DNA from: Psychrobacter piscatorii
Lineage (GTDB): Bacteria > Pseudomonadota > Gammaproteobacteria > Pseudomonadales > Moraxellaceae
Direction of reading: 5' to 3'
DNA length: 64,000 nucleotides
Assembly: GCF_904846415.1 (NCBI RefSeq)
Contig: NZ_CAJHAR010000002.1
Coordinates: 124,001-188,000, forward strand
Part shown: positions 27,000 to 36,189 of the stretch, one piece after another
Position numbering within the stretch: position 1 is the first letter of the stretch
Layout of the letters: each line of letters opens with the position of its first letter
Program-made: the position numbers and the translations under genes
Notes under the pieces: generated by a model
Told to the model about the DNA's origin: nothing
Databases searched by the model: none
The model's input: only the letters and a program-made list of their open reading frames with translations

Positions 27000-28475
27000 C
27001 TAATTTGCAGTAGCCTTTCGAATGAAGCGGATGCCGGAATCGAGCGCGCGGGGTTTTAGTAAATCCAGTGCCTGCTGCTCCCATGAGCTCTCACTTCCTG
27101 ACAAAGTAATGTCAGGCTCAACACCGATGCCGTCGATCTGTCTGCCTGATGCTGTCATATAGTTCGCTACTGTCAACTTGACTGCTTGCTCGTCATTGAG
27201 TGGTATGACTGACTGTACTGAGCCTTTACCATAGCTTACTTCGCCGATGATAGTAGCGCGTTTTTGTGCCTGTAAACTACTGGCCAGAACTTCTGCCGCG
27301 GATGCCGAGTAGCGATTTTGTAGAACAACCATAGGTAGAGGTTTGAGTATTGCATCCCCTTGGGTCGTTAGTACGCGCGATTTGTCTTGACGTGCTTGTA
27401 CTTGTACCACATCGGTATCATTCATAAATAAACTGGCAACGCTCACCGCTGATGTAAGAACACCGCCCGGATTGTCACGCATATCTAGTAGAATGCCTGA
27501 GATCGGTGCATCTAAATTAATCAAACCTTCCAACAGCTTTTCACGGCTATTGTTCTGGAACGCAGGTAGTTTAACAATCGCAATGCCATCGACGAGTTTG
27601 GTTTCGACAATTTGAGGGTGACTATTATTCCGCTGTAATGTCGTCGTGTGCTTGCGGCGACCCGCTTTAGAAGTGATGATATCTACTTGGGTACCAGCAA
27701 TCCCTGTTAATAGCTGCTCAACGTCATTACTTTGCCGATTTTCGTCAAGTTTGAACTCACCAACCTGATGTAAATAATCGCCTACCGCGATGCCTTTCTT
27801 ATCTGCAGGCGAATCATCAATAACTTCTGTGATGACCCAATAGCCTACATCTGGCTGATAAGTAACTTGGATACCGATATCACCTACGTCACCTTCGGTA
27901 AAAGCGCGTAGGTTTTCATAGGCTTCAGCATCCAAAAACTCGGCATGGCTATCAAGCTTAGTTAGCATACCGCTCATTGCATTATTAAATAACTCCTCAT
28001 CATTGACCGCATCAACATACTGACGGCGCACTAAATCAACAACAGCAACAAAGGTCTTTAATGTCTCAGGAGAAATTGCATTCAATGATACTTGCGCAAC
28101 CTCTGATGGAATACTGGTGTCGATATTGTCATCATCGTCTATTAACGCACTCTCGTCCGGCATACTGTCTATTGAATCATCTGATTCGTCTGCCGCATTC
28201 AGCATCTCAGTATCATCTTCAGCCACTATATCATCGGCATTCAAACTGATAAGCTGTAGGCTTGATGTCGGACTAGCATCATCGGCTGAGGTCACTGCTG
28301 CTTGCGCGTCCATACTGACAACACATAATCCAAGTAAACCCATTGCTAAAGTAGGCTTGAAGCATAAAGATTTAAAAAACGCGAATTTAGATACAATATT
28401 AGCTAGCGACGACTTCATCACTCGTTGGTCTAATTGTTTAGACAAAGATGAGCGTACAAAAGAGGTAGGAGGCAT
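27000..28475 (-). CDS. C-terminal processing protease (S41 family, Ctp)
   Basis: This exported serine protease should act in the periplasm on C-termini of envelope proteins. The 491-residue protein has a long N-region and a hydrophobic signal core (TLAMGLLGLCVVSM) with likely cleavage after DAQA. An acidic low-complexity stretch (about 60-115) and a PDZ domain (about 185-265, GDIGIQVTY) follow. The S41 catalytic domain has GILLDMRDNPGG, the nucleophile Ser in RYSASAAEVLA and the Lys in GEVSYGKGSVQ. The start is uncertain: ATG 28475 has only a weak GAG upstream, and an internal Met 19 codons later could also serve. It is CtpA-like rather than Prc, judging by length. Confidence 0.88.
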   Translation of the reverse strand: MPPTSFVRSSLSKQLDQRVMKSSLANIVSKFAFFKSLCFKPTLAMGLLGLCVVSMDAQAAVTSADDASPTSSLQLISLNADDIVAEDDTEMLNAADESDDSIDSMPDESALIDDDDNIDTSIPSEVAQVSLNAISPETLKTFVAVVDLVRRQYVDAVNDEELFNNAMSGMLTKLDSHAEFLDAEAYENLRAFTEGDVGDIGIQVTYQPDVGYWVITEVIDDSPADKKGIAVGDYLHQVGEFKLDENRQSNDVEQLLTGIAGTQVDIITSKAGRRKHTTTLQRNNSHPQIVETKLVDGIAIVKLPAFQNNSREKLLEGLINLDAPISGILLDMRDNPGGVLTSAVSVASLFMNDTDVVQVQARQDKSRVLTTQGDAILKPLPMVVLQNRYSASAAEVLASSLQAQKRATIIGEVSYGKGSVQSVIPLNDEQAVKLTVANYMTASGRQIDGIGVEPDITLSGSESSWEQQALDLLKPRALDSGIRFIRKATAN

Positions 28476-28596
28476 AAAAAACTCATTTAGATAATAGAAT
28501 GTATAAAGTTATTGTTATGTATTGCCGTATAAGTTAACACCAAAGGCCTCTCTCAAACTAGGGCAGTTTTGCAAATCATCAAGCAAAACACATCAT

Positions 28597-28632
28597 AAAA
28601 AAGAGAAAGGTAATAGCTACCCTTCCCTTTTC
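28597..28632 (-). terminator. Terminator of gpmI
   Basis: On the minus strand an imperfect stem (AAAGGGAAGG with CCTTTCTCTTT) is followed by TTTTTT. It lies about 75 bases after the gpmI stop. Confidence 0.6.
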
Positions 28633-28671
28633 TAGTTTCTATCATTCATCTAATGAGCCATGCCTTTACAG

Positions 28672-28692
28672 ATTATCCGATGTACGGATAAT
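28672..28692 (-). repeat. Perfect hairpin just after gpmI stop
   Basis: ATTATCCG and CGGATAAT form an 8-bp stem with a 5-base loop, 14 bases past the stop. No T-run follows, so it is probably a 3'-end stabilising structure or processing site upstream of the real terminator. Confidence 0.45.
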
Positions 28693-28706
28693 TTGAGACA
28701 ACCGGT

Positions 28707-30371
28707 TTACGATGCTGAAACCAATAAACTCTCACCAGTCATTTCAGTGGGTGCATCAACATTCATTAGTGCCAAAATAGTCGGTGCCACATCACTGAGC
28801 TTACCGCCACGACGTACCTGTAGTTTTTGTGCGCCTACATAAATCAGCGGTACATGCTCTGTCGTATGCTGAGTATGTACTTGGCCACTTTCGTAGTCTT
28901 GCATTTGCTCACAGTTACCGTGATCAGCCGTAATAAGCATGTCACCGCCAGCAGCTTTTACTGCCGACTCAACACGGCCCACACAGACATCCAAGGCTTC
29001 TACGGCTTGTACCGCAGCGTCAAAGATACCTGTATGCCCCACCATGTCACCGTTGGCATAATTGACTACTAGTACATCATATTTGCCAGACTCAATCGCT
29101 TCTACTAACTTATCTGTGACTTCGGGTGCGCTCATCTCAGGCTTTAAGTCATAAGTCGCCACATCTGGAGAGGGTACCAAGATACGCGTCTCGCCTTCAT
29201 ATTCTTCTTCACGGCCACCGCTAAAGAAAAACGTCACATGCGCATACTTCTCAGTTTCCGCGATACGTAGCTGGGTTTTGCCTTGATCTTGCAGGTACTC
29301 TCCCAAGGTATTGGCCAAAGACGTTGGATAGTAAGCAATGCTGGTTTTTGCATTGTCCGCCAAAACGTCTGAGTACTTGGTCAACATCACAAAGGCAGCA
29401 AGTTTTGGCTGCTTTTGACGGGCAAATCCCGAAAACTCATGATCAGGTAAGACAAAGGCTTGAGCAAGCTCACGAGCACGGTCGGCACGGAAATTCATAA
29501 ATATCAGCGCATCATTGTCTTCGACGGTATAAGGCACTTCATCACGTCCGATGACAGTCGTCGGACTGATAAATTCGTCAGTCTCACGTGCCTTATAAGC
29601 CGCTTGGACAGCACCATCCGCACGTGTCGACAAACGATCTGCTTTACCTTCAGTGATCAGCTCATAAGCTTTTTGCACGCGATCCCAGCGGTTGTCTCGA
29701 TCCATCGCATAGTAGCGACCGATGATGCTAGCAATCTGTACGCGCCCGCCTTCATAATGAGCATTAAGCTTATCAATGTAATCACGTAGACGATTGATGT
29801 ATTTATCCGCAGATTTTGGCGGGGTATCACGGCCGTCTAAGAAGCAATGGATAAAGACGTTCTTGGCGCCATGAACCAATGCTGAATGGCACATGCCCTC
29901 GATATGGTCTTGATGTGAGTGAACACCACCATCAGAGAGCAGACCCATAATATGTACATTACCGCCAAGCTCATTAGCCGCTTTTACTGCATCAACCAAT
30001 GCTTCGTTTTTGTAGAATTCGCGATTGGCAAGTTCACTTGAGATGCGAGTCGAGTCTTGATAAAGAACACGGCCAGCACCCAAATTCATGTGCCCGACTT
30101 CTGAATTACCAAACTGACCATCTGGCAGACCCACATCTTCTCCTGAAGCAGAAATCAGCCCATGAGGATACTGCTGATAAATTCTGTCTAAATTTGGCAT
30201 ATTTGCCGCAGCAATGGCGTTATCTTTATCTTCTTCACGATGACCGAAGCCGTCTAATATCATTAAGACATGCGGCGTTTTTTTATTCTGTGCGCCGTCT
30301 TCTTGTTTACTGCTGAGCTGCTGCGCCTGATTGTCGTCAATAGATTCTGATGCTTGCTGGGTACTGGTCAT
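28707..30371 (-). CDS. gpmI: Cofactor-independent phosphoglycerate mutase (iPGM)
   Basis: iPGM converts 3-phosphoglycerate and 2-phosphoglycerate using manganese. The 554-residue protein belongs to the alkaline phosphatase superfamily: [12 protein letters not shown] with metal Asp, the phosphoserine segment [65 protein letters not shown] and [11 protein letters not shown] hydrophilic N-terminal extension of about 30 residues precedes the usual start of the enzyme. AGGAG lies 9 bases before the ATG. With fba and pgk in the same window, three glycolytic steps are nearby but not in one operon. Confidence 0.97.
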   Translation of the reverse strand: MTSTQQASESIDDNQAQQLSSKQEDGAQNKKTPHVLMILDGFGHREEDKDNAIAAANMPNLDRIYQQYPHGLISASGEDVGLPDGQFGNSEVGHMNLGAGRVLYQDSTRISSELANREFYKNEALVDAVKAANELGGNVHIMGLLSDGGVHSHQDHIEGMCHSALVHGAKNVFIHCFLDGRDTPPKSADKYINRLRDYIDKLNAHYEGGRVQIASIIGRYYAMDRDNRWDRVQKAYELITEGKADRLSTRADGAVQAAYKARETDEFISPTTVIGRDEVPYTVEDNDALIFMNFRADRARELAQAFVLPDHEFSGFARQKQPKLAAFVMLTKYSDVLADNAKTSIAYYPTSLANTLGEYLQDQGKTQLRIAETEKYAHVTFFFSGGREEEYEGETRILVPSPDVATYDLKPEMSAPEVTDKLVEAIESGKYDVLVVNYANGDMVGHTGIFDAAVQAVEALDVCVGRVESAVKAAGGDMLITADHGNCEQMQDYESGQVHTQHTTEHVPLIYVGAQKLQVRRGGKLSDVAPTILALMNVDAPTEMTGESLLVSAS

Positions 30372-30573
30372 ATATTACCGCTCCTCGAGTGAATGAACGC
30401 CTTTAATGCTATGTTAGGGTATGGAAAGCCCTCTATATTAACACATATCTTAAAATAGCTGAAAAACTGACAATTTTTCACTAAAAAATGATGAGGTTTG
30501 TATCGTTATCAAAAGCCCAAAACCTACCACATATATCAGGTAACAATACTGCGTATCAATCTGTAAATCATAC

Positions 30574-30602
30574 TTGCAATCATTCATATCATTGGTTAAG
30601 AT
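30574..30602 (+). promoter_or_regulatory. Sigma-70 promoter of 6S RNA
   Basis: -35 TTGCAA (30574-30579), a 17-bp spacer and -10 TAAGAT (30597-30602). The predicted start near 30609 coincides with the expected 5' end of the 6S structure. Confidence 0.75.
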
Positions 30603-30608
30603 GAATCT

Positions 30609-30797
30609 ATTCTGAAGTGTTGGCTAGTAGATGTTTATTCCCTGAGCCGATAATGCTTTACCAGGATGTGGTACCTATCGTCTCATTGTGTATGCCTGCA
30701 CCGCTTGCGGTGTATCAGGAAACCTGCAGAGATGATGACGCATCCGCCCTGAACTTCACGGTTCATGGGTCACCATCTTACAGCGGCACTTCGGTTG
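30609..30797 (+). ncRNA. ssrS: 6S RNA
   Basis: 6S RNA binds sigma-70 RNA polymerase holoenzyme by mimicking an open promoter and represses transcription in stationary phase. The 5' region has the conserved TTCCCTGAGCCGATA (30638 onward) and the 3' region GGGTCACCATCTTACAGCGGCA-like sequence (30765-30788), both matching gammaproteobacterial 6S. The ends pair through CTGAAGTG (30612-30619) with CACTTCGG (30787-30794). The apical hairpin CACCG-CTTG-CGGTG is at 30699-30712. The length of about 189 nt is typical. The usual neighbour fau/ygfA is absent. Exact ends are estimated. A short reading frame across it is spurious. Confidence 0.88.
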
Positions 30798-30849
30798 TTT
30801 CATTCGGTTTGTAAATATGTTCTTTATAATTAATGTATTTACTGCCACC

Positions 30850-30886
30850 AAAAAGCCCCTTTCGTTAATGACGGAAGGGGCTTTTT
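30850..30886. terminator. Bidirectional terminator between ssrS and fxsA
   Basis: AAAAAGCCCCTT pairs with AAGGGGCTTTTT around a short loop. It can end read-through from the 6S gene on the plus strand and the fxsA transcript on the minus strand. Confidence 0.88.
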
Positions 30887-30914
30887 CTATGCCTAATGAA
30901 TGACTAAGTCACCG

Positions 30915-31538
30915 TTACTCATCATTAGCAGATTTGGTAATTTTTTTCACGTCTTTAGGGATGTTTTTGGCCGTACCATCAACAGTCGTATGCTGTTTGA
31001 ATACGTCCCCAAACGGGTTTTGCTGTTGTTGACCAAATGGATTTTGGTTATTCATACCGCCTGCGCCACCGAATGGATTCTGACCACCCATACCACCAAA
31101 TGGATTTTGGCCGCCGCCCATTTGACCACCCATCTGTTTTGCCATCATTTCCATCATTTTTTGCTGATTGTTCATGACATAGTTATTGGCAAAGTCTTTG
31201 AGTTTCTTTTGTACTGGTGGCAAGATCACGAGTAGCGCGAGCAAATCACTCAGCACACCTGGAATAAGTAGCAAAATACCAGCGACTGCCATGGCAATAC
31301 TCTTAATCATGGTGGACTCTGGTGGACGCATTGCAGGGTTCATCATACCACCTGCTTTCATCTGCTGAGCCATTGGATTCAAAGAAGCCATACCTTTACG
31401 CACAAGAGAGATACCGATCACTGCTGCGACAATAAACCACATGAATACCCACCAGCCGCTCATGAATTGAGCAAGCAAATACCACAGTAGCATCTCGATA
31501 ATAAACCAAACGATGGCTATACCAACTATCTGACCCAT
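30915..31538 (-). CDS. fxsA: FxsA family membrane protein with NPFG-repeat tail
   Basis: FxsA is a small inner-membrane protein. The E. coli member relieves exclusion of phage T7 by F plasmids when overexpressed, and its normal role is unclear. The 207-residue protein has about four hydrophobic segments in its first 115 residues (IAIVWFIIEMLLWYLLA; VFMWFIVAAVIGI; IAMAVAGILLLIPGVLSDLLALLVILPPV), typical of FxsA. A Met/Gln/Gly-rich tail then carries four QNPFG units, making it longer than E. coli FxsA (158 residues). ATG 31538 is chosen because AGGACG lies upstream and the remaining frame matches the family N-terminus (MGQIVGI). The longer frame to 31586 is not supported. Confidence 0.87.
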   Translation of the reverse strand: MGQIVGIAIVWFIIEMLLWYLLAQFMSGWWVFMWFIVAAVIGISLVRKGMASLNPMAQQMKAGGMMNPAMRPPESTMIKSIAMAVAGILLLIPGVLSDLLALLVILPPVQKKLKDFANNYVMNNQQKMMEMMAKQMGGQMGGGQNPFGGMGGQNPFGGAGGMNNQNPFGQQQQNPFGDVFKQHTTVDGTAKNIPKDVKKITKSANDE

Positions 31539-31691
31539 AAAGTGTCGTCCTATAAAATAAAAACCAATAAATTGAGCGCCATGCAAATTAAAATGGCTAA
31601 CATATGATGTATATGGGGATTGGTTGCTATACTATCAAACTTACGGCTGATTTTTAAGCCATAAAACAAAATGTAAGCAAGACGGAATACT

Positions 31692-32276
31692 ATGGCAATT
31701 ATTATCGGGATCGACCCAGGGTCACGTATGACGGGTTATGGAATAGTCCAGCAGACGGGTGATAAGCTCACTTATATCGATGCAGGCACGATTCGCACAG
31801 ACACCAAAGAGATGCCTGAACGCCTCAAGCGTATTTTTAATGGATTGACCCGCATCACACAGCATCACTTAAAATACGCTGACGAGCCTATTTATACGGC
31901 GATTGAACAAGTCTTTATGGCAGAAAACCCTGATTCTGCACTCAAGCTTGGGCAAGCACGAGGCGCAGCGATTGCAGCGATGGTCGCCTTGGATTTAGAA
32001 GTATCAGAGTATACTGCTCGGCAGATCAAACAAGCCGTGTGCGGCTATGGTGCTGCTGCTAAAGAGCAAGTACAGGAGATGGTTTGCCGCATACTACAGT
32101 TAGAAGTCGTACCACAGCAGGATGCAGCCGATGGTCTTGCCTGTGCTATTTGTCATGCACACTCCAGTCATTCTATGAATAAAATACTACTTAATAGCTC
32201 TATGCGAGGACGCGGTGGCTCTAAGAAAAAAGGTCGTTGGCGTTTGACCGAGGAAGATTTGGGTAACTTGCGTTAA
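31692..32276 (+). CDS. ruvC: Holliday junction resolvase RuvC
   Basis: RuvC cuts Holliday junctions moved by RuvAB. The 194-residue protein has the RNase-H-like core with catalytic acids in [14 protein letters not shown] (Asp8), [12 protein letters not shown] (Glu) and [16 protein letters not shown] (two Asp). A basic C-terminal tail ([13 protein letters not shown]) extends about 20 residues beyond E. coli RuvC. GACGGAA precedes the ATG at acceptable spacing. Unlike many gammaproteobacteria, it is not upstream of ruvA, which lies about 15 kb away. A bidirectional terminator follows. Confidence 0.96.
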   Translation: MAIIIGIDPGSRMTGYGIVQQTGDKLTYIDAGTIRTDTKEMPERLKRIFNGLTRITQHHLKYADEPIYTAIEQVFMAENPDSALKLGQARGAAIAAMVALDLEVSEYTARQIKQAVCGYGAAAKEQVQEMVCRILQLEVVPQQDAADGLACAICHAHSSHSMNKILLNSSMRGRGGSKKKGRWRLTEEDLGNLR

Positions 32277-32335
32277 AGATAAGCGTTAAAGCAGACAAGC
32301 TTTAAAAAAAATAGGCATTAAAATAGTAAGACAAT

Positions 32336-32368
32336 AAAAAAAACACGCCATTGGATGCGTGTTTTTTT
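32336..32368. terminator. Bidirectional terminator after ruvC
   Basis: AAAAAAACACGC pairs with GCGTGTTTTTTT around an 8-base loop. It serves ruvC and the converging META-domain lipoprotein gene. Confidence 0.88.
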
Positions 32369-32420
32369 ATGAGTATAAGTCCTGTCGCTTTTATCTTTTA
32401 AAAGACAAAATTATAGCGGA

Positions 32421-33359
32421 CTACTCTACGACTGAACTTTCAATGACAGCATCGAGTACATATGCATACTTTTCATCATCAGTATCATTTTCTGCTGTCT
32501 CATCTGCCGCTATTAATTCGTTAGTCTCTAATCGGTAGCGCTGTAACCGTAGTATCTCTTCGTGCATACCGTCATGCTGGTAGCCATCTATCTCTCCTGC
32601 AAATACTCTCCACTTCCCTTCACGAACTTTGACACCTTGGTCGTTGTAAGTGACGGGCCTAACTTGGAGACACTGATTTTCACCATTCATATCACAATTG
32701 ACTTCTTTGGCATTCACTGCCCAAAATAACGTCTCGCCCTTACTGTTGTATTTCGCTTGAGGTGTGAGTTTGCCACTCCAAACCAAAGTCACATCGTCGT
32801 CAGTAAATTGGGTCAATATTGGATTTTCACCTTGCTCCATTTTTAATTCACTGCTGCCGAGCATTAATGTATTTAATGTGTTTTCTGCCATATCAAGATC
32901 GCTGCAAGACATTTTGGTGCTCATGACTTCTTCAGTGCTCAAAGCATGGCCCTGTAGCTCATAAGCAGCGCTCACCATATTGCAGCCAACGCTGTAGCTG
33001 AGTGTGTCTTGATTGAACACTAGGGTCACCTGACTATTGATATCCGCAAACTCAGGCATAGGTTTTTCATTGGCATCCATTGCACTCATTAATGTCCAGC
33101 GATGACGGGATAAGGTAGTTATAAGCTTTTCTTCAGCACTTAATTTAGTCGAGCCAGGTTTATCCATTGCTGGCTCGTTATCTGTCAAAAGGTTTGCGCT
33201 AGATAATGCGTCTGTGGTTTCACTAATGTCAGATGTGCCTGATATCTCGTTTTCATTAGAAACGTCTTCTTTTTGACAAGCGCTCAGCATCAAGCTTGCC
33301 GCCACTATGCTGGGCAATAAAAACGTTGTCAGTGCTGATTTTTTGGCTCTACCTACCAT
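32421..33359 (-). CDS. META-domain plus DUF4377 lipoprotein
   Basis: The 312-residue protein has a lipoprotein signal with lipobox LSAC (Cys28), followed by an acidic/Ser-rich linker to about residue 80. Residues about 85-200 resemble the META/HslJ domain (RHRWTLMSAM, LVFNQDTLSYSVGCNMVSAAY, MSTKMSCSDLDMAEN), a small beta-domain of heat-inducible or secreted proteins. Residues about 210-295 resemble DUF4377 (FWAVNAKEVNCD, QCLQVRPV, WRVFAGEIDGYQHD). The pair is known from envelope lipoproteins of unclear function. AGAGG lies 8 bases before the ATG. It converges on ruvC and has no obvious operon partner. Confidence 0.8.
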   Translation of the reverse strand: MVGRAKKSALTTFLLPSIVAASLMLSACQKEDVSNENEISGTSDISETTDALSSANLLTDNEPAMDKPGSTKLSAEEKLITTLSRHRWTLMSAMDANEKPMPEFADINSQVTLVFNQDTLSYSVGCNMVSAAYELQGHALSTEEVMSTKMSCSDLDMAENTLNTLMLGSSELKMEQGENPILTQFTDDDVTLVWSGKLTPQAKYNSKGETLFWAVNAKEVNCDMNGENQCLQVRPVTYNDQGVKVREGKWRVFAGEIDGYQHDGMHEEILRLQRYRLETNELIAADETAENDTDDEKYAYVLDAVIESSVVE

Positions 33360-33693
33360 ATTACGAACCTCTTAGTAAGCGTATCTCAATTTTCTCGATT
33401 ACTTATTTCTATATACTTGCTGGTCTTGCATCTTTTGAAGAAACATTTAATTAACTGTTCTGGAATATCGTTATTATAATCACGTTAGATTAACCACTAT
33501 AGACCGAGCATTATTAGCTTATGTAATAAAATGTTGATTTTTATTATGTTTTAAATTCTTTTATTATTTTGCTATCTAATGTCATTAATTTCATGGACAA
33601 AAAAAGGATAGCTAATACATATTAGCTATCCCCGATATTGTCTTTAATGAGCAAGCATCTAAAAGCAACAAAACTTGCGATGTATCTCTTTAT
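33360..33693. other. Spacer upstream of the META lipoprotein gene
   Basis: Very AT-rich, with the GST terminator at 33599-33631. The rest presumably contains the lipoprotein promoter. No gene seen. Confidence 0.4.
33599..33631 (-). terminator. Terminator of the GST gene
   Basis: GGATAGCTAAT and ATTAGCTATCC form a perfect 11-bp stem with a 4-base loop, followed on the minus strand by seven T residues. Confidence 0.9.
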
Positions 33694-34356
33694 CTAATCA
33701 TTGACTTCTGCAGGCTTAGCTTTAGCCATGTTCTTAATGCTGAAGCGCTCATTCATCATTTGATAAAAACGGGCTAGGTTGTTGCCTTGCTCATTAGGAT
33801 CAACCTTGAGCACTTTACCAAAGTCTAAGCCCAAATACAGCACGATGTCAGCAAAGCTCAATTGCTCACCCACCAGATATTCACGACCTTCCAGGATTGT
33901 CTCAAAATACCCCATGGCTTTGACAGCACGGGCAATTGATGGCGCAACAAATTCTGGTACCTGTTCAACACGCTGGGCTTTAGACGGATGACTATGCTGA
34001 AACGCTAGCATCAAATTATACATCACCTCAAACTCAGCAATACGGCGCATCGAGCACACTTGCGCACGCTGTATCACGTCATTGCCCATAACGGAACGCT
34101 CACCATAGACGCGATCCAGATATTCGCAAACTGCTTGTGAGTCATTGAGCACGGTGCCATCGTCTAATGTTAAGACGGGGACTTTCTGCATCGGATTTAT
34201 TTTGGTAAATTCGTCTGACATCTGCTCATTTTTGGCAAAATCAATATCAATCACATCGATGTCATCCATATCATCAACATCGATACCTTTTGATGCTAAT
34301 AAGATAAGGGCTTTACGCGGGTTGGGTGCTGTACGGGTGACGTATAATTTTTTCAT
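33694..34356 (-). CDS. Glutathione S-transferase family protein
   Basis: The 220-residue protein has a thioredoxin-fold N-domain (residues 1-85). KINPMQKVPVLTLDDG holds the cis-Pro of the glutathione site and LNDSQAVCEYLD supplies the usual Ser-Gln pair. An all-helical C-domain follows with FADIVLYLGLDF, matching the conserved ADI/D N-capping box. The substrate is unknown. It could be a stress or detoxification GST. SspA-like function is unlikely, as it lacks the SspA pattern and is not next to rpsI. ATG 34356 has AAGGAG 7 bases upstream. The longer frame is a run-through. A strong terminator follows. Confidence 0.85.
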   Translation of the reverse strand: MKKLYVTRTAPNPRKALILLASKGIDVDDMDDIDVIDIDFAKNEQMSDEFTKINPMQKVPVLTLDDGTVLNDSQAVCEYLDRVYGERSVMGNDVIQRAQVCSMRRIAEFEVMYNLMLAFQHSHPSKAQRVEQVPEFVAPSIARAVKAMGYFETILEGREYLVGEQLSFADIVLYLGLDFGKVLKVDPNEQGNNLARFYQMMNERFSIKNMAKAKPAEVND

Positions 34357-34516
34357 GATGAACTCCTTGTAAGAATAATTGAATAGAAATTTAGCGCTGA
34401 TACGCTTTATTATGATGGTGGTACTAATGAGCACCTATCTATTGATACTCCATACCATAGTTATAGCTTACTCTGACCGTCATGGCAAAGGCTTATTGAA
34501 CATGAGGCAAAATAGC

Positions 34517-34549
34517 AAAAGCCCCATAACTTTAAGTCACGGGGCTTTA
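34517..34549 (-). terminator. Terminator of the peroxiredoxin gene
   Basis: On the minus strand AAAGCCCCGTGACT pairs with AGTTATGGGGCTTT (with G-U pairs), followed by TTTT. It lies just beyond the stop codon. Confidence 0.75.
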
Positions 34550-34577
34550 TTTAATCATATTTATGCAACCAGTCCAG

Positions 34578-35216
34578 TTATTTATTAGGGGCTGGTGTCG
34601 TACGTAGGTACGGCTTGATTTCTTTATGACCTTTTGGATATTTGGCAGCAATATCTTCGTTTTTGACACTTGGTGGAATGATTACGTCATCACCGTCCTT
34701 CCAATCTACAGGCGTTGCGATGTTATACTCATCTGACAATTGTAGTGCATCAATAACACGGATGATTTCATCAAAGTTACGACCACAACTGGCCGGATAC
34801 GTCAGCGTTAGACGCACTTTTTTGTTTGGATCAATGATAAAAACGCTGCGTACCGTATGCGTGCTATCTGCATTTGGGTGCATCATGTCATATAGCTCAG
34901 CGACTTCTTTGTTAGGATCAGCGATGATTGGAAAATTCATCTCTGTCCCTTGAGTCTCACCGATATCGCTCGCCCACGCTTTATGGTCTTCTAAGCTATC
35001 GACAGAGATACAGATTGGTTTCACATTGCGCTTTTGAAATTCGCCATTCAGTGCTGCTGCACGACCAAGCTCAGTGGTACATACTGGCGTAAAGTCTGCT
35101 GGATGCGAGAAGAAAACGACCCACTGATCACCTGCCCACTCGTGAAAATTGATATCACCTTCTGTGGTTGTAGCATCAAAATTGGGTGCGGTATCGCCTA
35201 AACGTAAATGTGCCAT
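34578..35216 (-). CDS. Peroxiredoxin, Prx6 (1-Cys) type
   Basis: This thiol peroxidase reduces peroxides in the cytoplasm. The 212-residue length and the C-terminal extension (about 160-212) match Prx6-class enzymes. The peroxidatic Cys46 is in ADFTPVCTTELG, preceded by FFSHP. LTYPASCGRNFDEIIRVIDALQ is the Prx6-type segment leading into the C-terminal domain. A second Cys in PASCGRN occurs in many bacterial Prx6-like proteins and need not resolve. The start has AAGGAAT just upstream. With gpx and msrB it adds to the redox-defence set, but an OxyR site was not recognised upstream. Confidence 0.92.
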   Translation of the reverse strand: MAHLRLGDTAPNFDATTTEGDINFHEWAGDQWVVFFSHPADFTPVCTTELGRAAALNGEFQKRNVKPICISVDSLEDHKAWASDIGETQGTEMNFPIIADPNKEVAELYDMMHPNADSTHTVRSVFIIDPNKKVRLTLTYPASCGRNFDEIIRVIDALQLSDEYNIATPVDWKDGDDVIIPPSVKNEDIAAKYPKGHKEIKPYLRTTPAPNK

Positions 35217-35440
35217 GCTTTATTCCTTAGCTATGTTGATGAACGCTTGTATTGACCCATCGGCCGCGCGCTCTATTATTATCCTCGATGCGCTCGCTAT
35301 AAAAATGCAAAGCACATCCGTAAAAACTGACTTTATAGTAGCAAACTGGTTATGAATGTCTTGTGACGGATTGTAATGCGGTTATTCCACTCTAAACTAT
35401 CGGAGAACGTGGAATCTGGGTCAGTTCTATGATAGCCCTG

Positions 35441-35992
35441 TTAAGGTCTATATTGTGACAAATAGTGCTGGATATCACTCTTTTGTGGATGCTCACTCAA
35501 CCACGTCGCAAAACTTTCAACTTTATCGAAGTCTGTGCCTAACTTCTGCTGATAAAGTTTTTTAAAAGACTGATCACGATCTTGATTTCTTAGTTGCTGT
35601 TGCCACGGCTCACTCATTACCGCAGTGAGTTTATCCTGCATGTTTAGATATTTGAGTAATGACCATTCACCTCGGTCTAACCAAACATCATCACAAGTGT
35701 GGCAAACGTTAATGGTGTTTTTATGCTCATTGTTAATGCGATATTTCAGCATAAACTTACGACAACGTTGACAGATGAGCGCATTATCTGTGTTGTCTAA
35801 TTCATCTGCACTGAAAGCGTCTAAGGTCTCATTCGCATTATTGACAGCAGGATGATTTTCAAGCCAAGTACGATAGCTTAGTAAATCGAGGTAAGTCCCT
35901 TCGCAGGATTCGCAAACCAAAGCTGACAGGGTGTCATCAAGCTTAGTCGGTGATAAGGTTTGGTTGGTACATTTATAGCAATTTAAACTCAT
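35441..35992 (-). CDS. Zinc-ribbon (TFIIB-type) protein of unknown function
   Basis: The 183-residue protein carries two zinc-ribbon pairs: CYKC...CESCEGTYLD at residues 5-36 and CQRCRKFML...CHTCDDVWLDRGEW at about 74-110. The second matches the zf-TFIIB pattern, where the second CxxC is followed by a Trp-Leu-Asp-Arg-Gly-Glu motif. The C-terminal 70 residues are charged and helical. No enzyme domain is seen. Proteins with this ribbon are common in Moraxellaceae and uncharacterised. AGGATGTT-type sequence precedes the ATG. It stands alone between the peroxiredoxin and glnS genes on the same strand. Confidence 0.78.
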   Translation of the reverse strand: MSLNCYKCTNQTLSPTKLDDTLSALVCESCEGTYLDLLSYRTWLENHPAVNNANETLDAFSADELDNTDNALICQRCRKFMLKYRINNEHKNTINVCHTCDDVWLDRGEWSLLKYLNMQDKLTAVMSEPWQQQLRNQDRDQSFKKLYQQKLGTDFDKVESFATWLSEHPQKSDIQHYLSQYRP

Positions 35993-36073
35993 AACATCCT
36001 CTTTTAAGGTTAAGTTTAGGGTATGTTTGATAATTCACAAATAAGCACTGTCTGTAGATTTATAATTATTCAC

Positions 36074-36109
36074 AAAAAAGCCCATCCCTAGCGTACTAGA
36101 AATAGGCTT
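36074..36109 (-). terminator. Terminator of glnS
   Basis: On the minus strand AAGCCTATTTCTAG and CTAGGGATGGGCTT form a long imperfect stem around TACG, followed by six T residues. Confidence 0.75.
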
Positions 36110-36189
36110 GATTGCAAACTACTATTGTTCAGTATTGTTTCAAAACATCATTTTAGCAATGACATTTTTAGAGACTGGGCCAACATAGA

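Noticed and set aside
30617..30814. 65-codon open frame in the gpmI/fxsA spacer
   Set aside because: It coincides with the 6S RNA gene and has no ribosome-binding site.
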